Positions 11,377-18,430 of a stretch of DNA of 19,216 nucleotides are shown one piece after another. This stretch comes from Candidatus Peribacterales bacterium. GTDB taxonomy: Bacteria; Patescibacteriota; Gracilibacteria; Peribacterales; Peribacteraceae. Within the stretch, counting starts at the first letter, position 1. The number at the start of each line of letters is the position of its first letter. The notes beneath the pieces are model-generated. The model saw nothing but the letters and a program-made list of their open reading frames with translations, had not been told where the DNA came from and made no database searches. A program made the position numbers and the translations under genes. The stretch is from assembly GCA_021731345.1 (NCBI GenBank), contig JAKFXO010000026.1, forward strand, positions 1-19,216, read 5' to 3'.

Positions 11377-14340
11377 ATGAACGGAAATATTCCTGTTTCT
11401 GACGGCGAGCCGATTCACTTACCGACGTTGCTCAATCATTTAAAGAATGCTTTTGATGCGGAGATAGGAGAGATGGATATTGATGGCGGAACGCGAAAAC
11501 TAAGCGTGACGCATCAGATATTAAAAGGTCTTCGGTCTATTCGTGAAATGATTCAAACGCTCATCGTCAGTACGCAAGAAGAGCAAATGTCCGAGCACGA
11601 CATTGTGAGTAGGATTCATGCTCTGCGCGTGCCGATCGCGGTGTACGAGGTGCTTGCAGGTATTGGTGACACGTTAGGCTCAAAAAAACTTACAAATATC
11701 GCATCTAGCCAGCCTCATGCGGTGCTTCAAAGGCAGTATGGCATTTTACCTCTCGCTCACTGCAAGATGAACGGTGCCGCATTTTTAGAGCACGAAATCG
11801 TTAATAGAGTCGTACAACACGCTACAAAGCCAGACCCAGCGCCGAAAGAGCGGCTCGTTATTCTTGAAAAAAAGGTCGATGAGGCCTTTGGGTCTGAGTA
11901 TGCAGGTCTGTCCGAACTCATTTATTTTTTATTGGATGGAGACATTCGCACCGCGGAAGAAATCATTATTTCTCAGACGCGTCGTAAGCGAAAGTATCCT
12001 GCCGAATCAGCGCAGCAGCGTGAAAACTTTGGACAACACTTCATGGGTTTCCTTGGAATGTATGGAGATGTCTCAGAGTACGTTCTTAAAAGATCAGTGC
12101 ATAAGACTCTGACGCCAGCGCACATCATGAATGTTTTGAAGACAATCTTGCAGGATCCATGTTTGCGTCAGTTCACCGAAATTACGGATAATTCTGCGCA
12201 GAACTTGTATTCCGTCCTTCAGCGCTCCCTCTCCAGCGCTGATACCAGGCAAAATCCCTGGGTGCACGCAAATCTCGCACACACGCCTTTTGCCATTCAT
12301 CAATTAGGAACCACCATGGAACGGTCTGTGCCGCGTCAGGCTCTTGGCCCCGTTCTTGTGGAACTGAATGATCATGAACGGTTCATGCATATTCGTAGCG
12401 CGCAGTACGCCATCGCTGAGTACGATCGTCTCAAGAATGATGAAGCTGCTCATCCAAAGATTCGTGCACGGTTCATCAAAGTCATGAGATCTCTGCAGCT
12501 TCCCGTTATTCTGGATGTTGGTCATACAGGAAAGGAGGATGCTGAGGGGAAACCCCCCGAGGAGCCCCTTGCGAGCATGGTGTCGCGCCTAGAACATGCG
12601 ATTGAAGGCCATGAAAATCCCATGGAAGAAACAGTGACCGAAGAGGGGCATGCCTTACCTGAGCATGTCATGCTTCGTCTTATCGATGCTGATCGTATTG
12701 TTGGTAAGCAGGCTTTGCAGGATGAAGTGCATCGCCTTATCAAAACAATTAAGAAGTTTAGTTCGCAGATTCGCAGTCCGCTTCTTGTGCGATCACTTCA
12801 AATCCTTCTTCATAGCGATAGCCCGTCAATGGATATACCTATTCTCAGTACTGGCTCAAACCGATCACTTAGAGAAGAGTTGCTCTTACTAGCAAAAAAT
12901 AATTATGAAGACAGCGTGCTACAAGAAGGGCCGGCAGCTCTCCTTCGCCAGGATGTTCATCCCCCTGCCCCGCTCTTTAGGCCAAGGGATGCGGAGCTAC
13001 TCTCGTGTTCCATTACTCAGCTCGCAAAAAATTTCAACACCGCAGCCATCGGACCGGAACGCGGCATGCTTATTGAAGCCGGGAAGAAATTTTATGAAAT
13101 TCATGGATATAAGGCGTCAGTTCGATTCATCGAGCGTGCCATCCGAGATTATTTTACCCTCGGTCACGACACGAAAGATGTGACGAGTGACTACAATGTC
13201 ACGCTGCATCCCGGAGCTACAGAAGCATTTCGCGCATTTGTTTTGCAGTGCGTTCCTGAGCGTCGCGATGGTGATTATGCAATTATTTCGAATCAGGAGT
13301 ACGGCCATATGACCGACGTTTTGTCTCCGATAACATCCGCAGAGAGGGACGACAATTCACATGTAAAAATTATGCATCTGAATAACCGAGTCACTGGAAT
13401 GTCGAGAAATGCAGAAGAGCTCTTCGATGAATTTATGTCAGCATACGATCCAAAGCACACGAAGCTTGTTATCCTCAGTGAAGTCACTCGTTTTGGAGAT
13501 CGTCCTTGTGCGTCGGGAAATCCGGAAAAATCACAAGCTGAGCTGGCATTGTATATTGCCAAAGTTCGAGAGATTGCCCCGGCAGTAAGCATCGTCATTG
13601 ATGGTACGCAGGCTATCGGGCGTGGTCAGGCATTCAATCTTTCGTCATGTGCGCCAGATGCATATATTGGAAGCGGCTCAAAAGACTTGGGTACGGGTAC
13701 AAGCGCGTTCATGGTGACGTCTCGTTCTTTGCCTATAGGAAAGCCATTTGAGCACAATCCATCAACATTGCCGATTGCGAATCTTGTTGCCATGGGCATC
13801 GGCATTGATCGGCTGAAACGCACGAATGATTTTATGCGTTTCAATGGAAATTTGGGTGCGAGTCAGGGTCTACAACAAGAGAAGCGTATTCAAGCTCACG
13901 TCAGTCACCTCACATCACATGCTATTCGCTTAACAGCAAAGCACGCCGAAAAAGTCATCGAATGCATGACCGTAGGCGAAAGAAATTCGTGGGAAGGTAT
14001 CAATACGACCGGCAAAACGCTGGAGGAATGCTTCCAGTGCAGAGTGGTCTATCCAGTGCATCGAAATGCATATGATACGACTGGTATCATGGTGATTGAT
14101 TTTCCAAATATGAAGGCCGATCAAATGGCCAGCGCAATTTTGAAAGCTGATGGCATTACATCATTGCCATGCCTTGAGAATGCCCAAGGTCTTCGGCTCT
14201 CTTTTCACTATCTCCACGAAACATCGCATATAGACGCCCTCTTTGAGGCCATTGCCGACGCACACGTCAAAAAACTACGAGAACGTTCTCAGCGACCACA
14301 GTTAGAATTGAAGGCCGAATTTGACATGCCTCCGGGCTAA
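11377..14340 (+). CDS. Large protein: unrecognised N-terminal region fused to a class V aminotransferase-fold (cysteine desulfurase-like) PLP domain
   Basis: The protein has 987 residues. From about 560 to 965 it is a fold-type-I PLP protein of the class V group: HPGATEAF (cofactor-phosphate loop), NQEYGHM (aromatic ring-stacking position, recalling EYGAM of isopenicillin-N-epimerase-like members), VIDGTQAIG with D742 and Q745, and GSGSKDLGTG with K769 as the probable Schiff-base lysine 27 residues after the aspartate, as in cysteine desulfurases. The usual His before the Lys is Ser here, and no desulfurase cysteine loop is recognisable. Residues 1 to about 560 are mostly helical and soluble, with acidic linkers; I recognise no domain. 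It has no signal peptide or membrane segment. The reaction and substrate are unknown. A TrmB-like regulator follows after 15 bp. Confidence 0.8.
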   Translation: MNGNIPVSDGEPIHLPTLLNHLKNAFDAEIGEMDIDGGTRKLSVTHQILKGLRSIREMIQTLIVSTQEEQMSEHDIVSRIHALRVPIAVYEVLAGIGDTLGSKKLTNIASSQPHAVLQRQYGILPLAHCKMNGAAFLEHEIVNRVVQHATKPDPAPKERLVILEKKVDEAFGSEYAGLSELIYFLLDGDIRTAEEIIISQTRRKRKYPAESAQQRENFGQHFMGFLGMYGDVSEYVLKRSVHKTLTPAHIMNVLKTILQDPCLRQFTEITDNSAQNLYSVLQRSLSSADTRQNPWVHANLAHTPFAIHQLGTTMERSVPRQALGPVLVELNDHERFMHIRSAQYAIAEYDRLKNDEAAHPKIRARFIKVMRSLQLPVILDVGHTGKEDAEGKPPEEPLASMVSRLEHAIEGHENPMEETVTEEGHALPEHVMLRLIDADRIVGKQALQDEVHRLIKTIKKFSSQIRSPLLVRSLQILLHSDSPSMDIPILSTGSNRSLREELLLLAKNNYEDSVLQEGPAALLRQDVHPPAPLFRPRDAELLSCSITQLAKNFNTAAIGPERGMLIEAGKKFYEIHGYKASVRFIERAIRDYFTLGHDTKDVTSDYNVTLHPGATEAFRAFVLQCVPERRDGDYAIISNQEYGHMTDVLSPITSAERDDNSHVKIMHLNNRVTGMSRNAEELFDEFMSAYDPKHTKLVILSEVTRFGDRPCASGNPEKSQAELALYIAKVREIAPAVSIVIDGTQAIGRGQAFNLSSCAPDAYIGSGSKDLGTGTSAFMVTSRSLPIGKPFEHNPSTLPIANLVAMGIGIDRLKRTNDFMRFNGNLGASQGLQQEKRIQAHVSHLTSHAIRLTAKHAEKVIECMTVGERNSWEGINTTGKTLEECFQCRVVYPVHRNAYDTTGIMVIDFPNMKADQMASAILKADGITSLPCLENAQGLRLSFHYLHETSHIDALFEAIADAHVKKLRERSQRPQLELKAEFDMPPG

Positions 14341-14343
14341 CGT

Positions 14344-14349
14344 GATGCT
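14344..14349 (+). promoter_or_regulatory. Weak candidate -10 of the TrmB-like gene
   Basis: GATGCT ends 6 bp before ATG 14356, the same geometry as TATGCT at galU and TATACT at the phosphomutase gene, but it matches the consensus poorly. Cotranscription with the 987-residue gene 15 bp upstream is an equally good reading. Confidence 0.25.
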
Positions 14350-14355
14350 GTAACT

Positions 14356-15120
14356 ATGTTCGAACCTGCTTTATACGAGGCTGGACTTACACCCGCTGAA
14401 GCGAAAGTGTATTTGAGTTGCCTCAAACTCGGCACGCAGGATGTAGCCATCATCGCGAAGGATGCAAAGCTCTCGCGCACTGACACCATCAATATTCTTG
14501 CGGCTCTTTCGACGAAAGGATTCGTGAGCAAGTTTTCTCACATGAAGGATTTTTTCACTCCTGAGCATCCGCGTGTCATCCACAAAATTCTTTTGAGCGA
14601 GCACACGAAGAAGCACGAAGGGTTGCAGGCGCTTCAGCAAATTTTGCCCCAGCTAGAGGAATACATGCGTCCTGGTTTCACAAAACCTGAAATCGCTTTC
14701 TACGAAGGCAAACACGGAGTCATCGCAGCGTATGAAGACACGCTCACTGCAAAAAAAGATATCCTAGCGATTACCTCAGTCGATGACACAGAGGCTGAAC
14801 TCGGTGAGTACATGCATACGTATTACTTACGACGCAAAGCAGCAGGTATTCCGATTAAGGCCATTTTCCCAGATACGCCGATGTCGAGAAGTCGGCAGAA
14901 GAAAGATGAAAAGGAATTGCGTGAAAGCAGGCTTCTTCCGGCCGCCATGCTCGACATGCACATCGAACTGAATATTTACGAAGACAAAGTCGCATATTTC
15001 TCCATTCGTGAGAAACTCGCCATCATCGTGAAAAGTAAAATGATTGCTGACAGCATGCGTCAGATATTTACGTTGTGTTGGAGGATGGCCGAATTTCAGG
15101 AGTCGATCAAAAAAGAGTAA
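14356..15120 (+). CDS. TrmB-family transcriptional regulator
   Basis: The 254-residue protein has an N-terminal winged helix (about 8-62): LYEAGLTPAEAKVYLSCLKL, then VAIIAKDAKLSRTDTINILA as the recognition HTH and KGFVSKF as the wing. A coiled-coil-like helix follows (about 75-105). The C-terminal effector region opens PEIAFYEGKHGVIAAYEDTL and ends with a TLCWRMAEF-like helix, a layout common in TrmB-type proteins of Patescibacteria and archaea. Archaeal members sense sugars; the ligand here is unknown. It lies 15 bp after the PLP fusion gene and probably forms a unit with it, making that gene, its promoter repeats or sugar genes nearby candidate targets. Its stop codon abuts the convergent rel stop with no base between them. 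Confidence 0.87.
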   Translation: MFEPALYEAGLTPAEAKVYLSCLKLGTQDVAIIAKDAKLSRTDTINILAALSTKGFVSKFSHMKDFFTPEHPRVIHKILLSEHTKKHEGLQALQQILPQLEEYMRPGFTKPEIAFYEGKHGVIAAYEDTLTAKKDILAITSVDDTEAELGEYMHTYYLRRKAAGIPIKAIFPDTPMSRSRQKKDEKELRESRLLPAAMLDMHIELNIYEDKVAYFSIREKLAIIVKSKMIADSMRQIFTLCWRMAEFQESIKKE

Positions 15121-16086
15121 TTAGTGCTCCCAGCGCGCCGCTGATTTGTACGAAGCATGATTTGCGATACCGAACTGAGCGATCTCGTGCATCTTAAACG
15201 TGCGAATTTGAAATTCCACGTCTTGTTTATTGAGACATGAAACCGTGAGATGTAGGCTCTGGTAGCCGTTTGGCTTGGAGTGGCGAATGAAATCTTTGTA
15301 GTACTCAGGATATGCCGGCCACAGGCTCTGAATGATGTCTAAAACTGCGTAGCACGTCGGTACGGTCTTTACGAGAACACGAATTCCGAAGATGTCGCGC
15401 ACTTGGCCAAGCGTTTTCTTGTCTCCACGCATTTTGGCGTACACGCCGTAGATATTTTTTCTGCGTGCGTAAATTTCAATATCCTTGTGGCCCCGCACCT
15501 CGCACTGATAGCGAACGATGGCGATGGCATCATCGAGAATCGTTAGGTATTCCCTGCCGCGCTTTTTGATGACCGATGTGATCAGTTTGCATTCTTCTGG
15601 TTCCAGAAAGGCGAAGATGACGTCTTCAAGGACGTACCGCAAGCGCCAGCGTCCGCAGAGATCTGCGACTGCGATCCAGCTGTCTTTGTGCGCCTTCACG
15701 TCTTTCTCAGGCAGCTTCTTTTCATAGATGGCGAATGCGATCATGAGAAGCGCCAGCGACGCTGCCTGCGCTTGCGGATGCGACGGCGATGCACTGATTT
15801 GCAAACGTGCGAATTCAGCAGGATCGTCACATAATTTCCATGCGTCCGTAGCGAGTGTTAGTTCTTTTGCGCCGATCACATGTTTGAGCGATGCGGTGAC
15901 GTCAGGCGATAGCACGGAAGATTTTGGAATAAAAAATGCGAGCAAAATGTCTTCCGGGAGAACGAGTTCATCCGTGGAACGTAAAAATTCCCAGCGGTTC
16001 TCCCAGTATCCCGCGGGGAGCTTGGTATCCGAGAGGGCTTTTTCAAAGGCGGAGAGACGGCCGGCGAGCGATGACGGAACAGGCAT
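15121..16086 (-). CDS. (p)ppGpp synthetase, truncated Rel/SpoT-type
   Basis: The protein has 321 residues. The C-terminal half is the RelA/SpoT nucleotidyltransferase domain (about 175-320): ARRKNIYGVYAKM, VRDIFGIRVLV (D231), KDFIRHSKPNGYQSLHLTV and VEFQIRTFKMHEIA (E291), which contain the metal and pyrophosphate-transfer residues. The N-terminal half aligns in layout with the Rel hydrolase region, ending in WRLRYVLEDVIFAFLEPEE, a linker typical of long Rel proteins. However, I see no convincing HD pair, so hydrolase activity is probably lost. TGS, helical and ACT domains are absent, compared with about 730 residues in full Rel. It should transfer pyrophosphate from ATP to GDP/GTP without ribosome control. 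AEYG-AHW of the family reads AQFG-NHA. Convergent with the TrmB-like gene. Confidence 0.84.
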   Translation of the reverse strand: MPVPSSLAGRLSAFEKALSDTKLPAGYWENRWEFLRSTDELVLPEDILLAFFIPKSSVLSPDVTASLKHVIGAKELTLATDAWKLCDDPAEFARLQISASPSHPQAQAASLALLMIAFAIYEKKLPEKDVKAHKDSWIAVADLCGRWRLRYVLEDVIFAFLEPEECKLITSVIKKRGREYLTILDDAIAIVRYQCEVRGHKDIEIYARRKNIYGVYAKMRGDKKTLGQVRDIFGIRVLVKTVPTCYAVLDIIQSLWPAYPEYYKDFIRHSKPNGYQSLHLTVSCLNKQDVEFQIRTFKMHEIAQFGIANHASYKSAARWEH

Positions 16087-16101
16087 CGTGAACGGATGTC
16101 T

Positions 16102-16110
16102 ATGATACCA
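16102..16110 (-). promoter_or_regulatory. Extended -10 promoter of the rel-like gene
   Basis: The minus strand reads TGGTATCAT (extended -10, TGn plus TATCAT) and the hexamer ends 15 bp before ATG 16086. The leader would be about 8-9 nt without a Shine-Dalgarno sequence. Confidence 0.5.
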
Positions 16111-16126
16111 GAGGCGTATAGCCTCT
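16110..16126. repeat. Perfect dyad between uvrB and the rel-like gene
   Basis: AGAGGC-GTATA-GCCTCT is a perfect 6-bp dyad with a 5-bp centre. It starts 12 bp after the uvrB stop and occupies the spacer and -35 area of the rel promoter. As RNA it is a hairpin without a U-tract; as DNA it could be an operator. I cannot tell which. Confidence 0.5.
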
Positions 16127-16137
16127 CCAGAGCGCTT

Positions 16138-18138
16138 TTACATCTCTCGCTTCAGCAGTTCGATCTCATCTCTGAGGTCGGCTGCCTTTTCAAATTCCAT
16201 ATTCTCGGCTGCAAGTTCCATCTGTGCGTTGAGCTCTTCCACGAGGCGCTTCTTCTCATCCTTCGGGATCTTCTGGTGATCGTACTTCTTGCGCGTGAGC
16301 TTGAGCTTACTGTGCTCCTCTGCAATATCCTTGATGGCTTTGATGATGGTCTGAGGCGTGATGCCGTGCTTCTTGTTGTAGTCTTCCTGAATCTTCCGAC
16401 GACGATCCGTTTCACCAATAGCTCCTTCCATCGCAGGCGTCATTTTGTCGGCGTAGAGCACGACGTGGCCGCTAATGTTACGAGCTGCACGACCGATTGT
16501 CTGAATCAGCGCATCGCGTGAGCGTAGGAAGCCCTGCTGATCGGCATCAAGAATGGCGATGTAGCTGACCTCAGGAAGGTCCAATCCTTCGCGGAGCAGG
16601 TTGATACCAACAAGGATATCAATCTCTCCTGAGCGGAGCTGCCTGAGGATTTCGACACGTTCCATGGTCTCGATGTCGCTGTGGAGGTAGCGCACTTTGT
16701 AGTCGGCGTTCTGGAAGTACTGCGCCAAATCTTCTGCACTCTTTTTCGTGAGCGCCGTGATGAGCGCACGTTCTCCTCGTTTGATCGTCGCGTTGATCTC
16801 CTTCGTGATGTGATCGATCTGATGTTTCTTCGGATGAATGGCGACCTGCGGATCAAGAAGGCCAGTCGGGCGAATGATTTGTTCGACAATATGTTTCTTA
16901 TCCGTGTGTTCATATTCGTATTTCGACGGTGTGGCTGAGACGTACACGCACTGACCGACGCGCTCTTCAAATTCTTGGAATTTGAGCGGACGGTTATCCA
17001 TCGCGCTCGGAAGACGGAAGCCGTAGTCGATCAGCGTTTTCTTGCGCTGCAAGTTTCCTTCGTGCATTCCGCCGATCTGTGGAAGCGAGATGTGTGACTC
17101 ATCCACAAACATCATAAAATCCTCCGGGAAGTAGTCCAGGAGCGTTTCTGGCGGTGTTCCTGGTTCGCGGTTTCCGAGGTAACGGACGTAGTTCTCAATG
17201 CCCGTGCAGTACCCAGTTTCTTTGAGCATTTCCATGTCGTACTCCGTGCGTGTACGGATGCGTTCGGCTTTGGCGAACTCTTTCATATCGAGGAAATGTT
17301 TTTCCTGAAGCTTCACTTCGTCAACGATTTTTGAAATCGCTCCATCAATCTTTTCTTTCGTCGTCACGTTATGGGCGGCCGGGAAAATTTTGATATCGTT
17401 GAGTTCTGTAAGAACTTCACCTGTAAAACTATCGACCTCCTGAATCGTTTCGATTTCATCGAACGGCATTTCAAAACGGATGACGGTATCTCCACCTGGG
17501 GGGAAAACTTCCACAGTGTCCCCAAGAACGTGAAATTGCCCCTGCTTAAAGCTCATGCCGCTACGCGTGTACTGAATGTCCGTGAGAAGCCTTAGGAAGC
17601 GCTGGCGCTGGAAAGGCTGACCACGCGTCACAGTAATAGCGAGTGCTTGGTAGTCCTGCACGTCTCCAAGTCCGTAGATACATGAGACCGATGACACGAT
17701 GAGTACATCTCTGCGTGTCAGTAGGTTAAACGTTGCAGCGTGACGGAACTTTGCGATCTCTTCATTGATGCTCGCGTCTTTTTCAATGTACGTATCGGTC
17801 GTTGGGAGATACGCCTCAGGTTGGTAGTAGTCGTAGTACGAGACGAAGTAGCTGACCGCGTTATCTGGGAAGAACTGCTGAAACTCGGTGCAGAGCTGTG
17901 CGGCAAGAGTTTTGTTATGCGCGAGAACGAGAGTCGGTCTCTGGAGCTGCTTCACGATGTTCGCCATCGTAAAAGTTTTTCCGGTACCTGTAGCGCCAAG
18001 TAGCGTCTGATGACGCTCGCCATCTTTCATTCCCTGCACAAGCTTTTCAATAGCTCTCGGCTGGTCGCCTTTGGGTGTATACGGTGCCACGAGCCTAAAT
18101 GGCTGGCTTTTGCTTGGTGGGGTCGAAGCGTTTTCCAT
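16138..18138 (-). CDS. uvrB: Excinuclease ABC subunit B (UvrB)
   Basis: The 666-residue, full-length protein is the damage-verifying helicase-like subunit of nucleotide excision repair, working with UvrA and UvrC in the cytosol. The Walker A motif GATGTGKT is at 48-55; the DNA-wedging beta-hairpin region YYDYYQPEAYLP is at 101-112; the Walker B-type motif is DESH (346-349); motif IV-VI features include YVSATPSKYE (399-408), GINLLREGLDLPE and QTIGRAARN. The C-terminal UVR domain that contacts UvrC ends EKAADLRDEIELLKREM. The conserved DADKEGFLRS reads DADQQGFLRS, a mild variation. ATG 18138 lies 10 bp after a TATACT hexamer and lacks a Shine-Dalgarno sequence. It is followed by a dyad and the rel-like gene on the same strand. 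Confidence 0.97.
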   Translation of the reverse strand: MENASTPPSKSQPFRLVAPYTPKGDQPRAIEKLVQGMKDGERHQTLLGATGTGKTFTMANIVKQLQRPTLVLAHNKTLAAQLCTEFQQFFPDNAVSYFVSYYDYYQPEAYLPTTDTYIEKDASINEEIAKFRHAATFNLLTRRDVLIVSSVSCIYGLGDVQDYQALAITVTRGQPFQRQRFLRLLTDIQYTRSGMSFKQGQFHVLGDTVEVFPPGGDTVIRFEMPFDEIETIQEVDSFTGEVLTELNDIKIFPAAHNVTTKEKIDGAISKIVDEVKLQEKHFLDMKEFAKAERIRTRTEYDMEMLKETGYCTGIENYVRYLGNREPGTPPETLLDYFPEDFMMFVDESHISLPQIGGMHEGNLQRKKTLIDYGFRLPSAMDNRPLKFQEFEERVGQCVYVSATPSKYEYEHTDKKHIVEQIIRPTGLLDPQVAIHPKKHQIDHITKEINATIKRGERALITALTKKSAEDLAQYFQNADYKVRYLHSDIETMERVEILRQLRSGEIDILVGINLLREGLDLPEVSYIAILDADQQGFLRSRDALIQTIGRAARNISGHVVLYADKMTPAMEGAIGETDRRRKIQEDYNKKHGITPQTIIKAIKDIAEEHSKLKLTRKKYDHQKIPKDEKKRLVEELNAQMELAAENMEFEKAADLRDEIELLKREM

Positions 18139-18148
18139 AAGTCAGGGG

Positions 18149-18154
18149 AGTATA
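18149..18154 (-). promoter_or_regulatory. Candidate -10 of uvrB
   Basis: TATACT on the minus strand ends 10 bp before ATG 18138, predicting a leader of 3-4 nt. No strong -35 is seen at 16-18 bp. No LexA-type box (CTGT-N8-ACAG) is visible between 18139 and 18197. Confidence 0.5.
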
Positions 18155-18197
18155 CGCTACGGCGTTATTTCGCGAAAGGGTCGATCCCTCAAAACCC

Positions 18198-18416
18198 TTA
18201 TTTTTCGTCGTCAAATTCGTAAGTCGTAAATCCCCGTCGTGCCAAACATTCCCGCACGTTATTTCGTACGGAGTCCGACATTTGTCCGATCTCGGCAACG
18301 AAAGTTTGCTCTTTTTCGCCGGGTGCGAAATTCACATCTTGGTAGACGATATCTTCAAGCTCCCCCGCAAGCATGGGGATGCCATGGTTCAATGCTGTGA
18401 CGGTCAGGACTGTCAT
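18198..18416 (-). CDS. Small hypothetical protein, 72 residues
   Basis: I do not recognise the family. The protein starts MTVLTVTALNHGIPMLAGEL, has an acidic middle (ELEDIVYQDVNF), a helical segment SDSVRNNVRECLARRG with one Cys, and the acidic end TTYEFDDEK. It looks like a compact alpha/beta cytosolic protein with no signal peptide. ATG 18416 lies 9 bp after the upstream gene's stop and 8 bp after an AATAAT hexamer that overlaps that stop, so it may have its own leaderless promoter or be cotranscribed. The gene sits 59 bp upstream of uvrB. Its codon use looks like that of its neighbours and the frame has no competitor on the other strand, which supports it being real. Confidence 0.7.
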   Translation of the reverse strand: MTVLTVTALNHGIPMLAGELEDIVYQDVNFAPGEKEQTFVAEIGQMSDSVRNNVRECLARRGFTTYEFDDEK

Positions 18417-18424
18417 AAAGAATC

Positions 18425-18430
18425 ATTATT
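18425..18430 (-). promoter_or_regulatory. Candidate -10 of the 72-residue gene
   Basis: AATAAT (5 of 6 consensus matches) on the minus strand ends 8 bp before ATG 18416 and overlaps the TAA of the upstream gene. Short A/T-rich matches of this kind can arise by chance. Confidence 0.35.
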
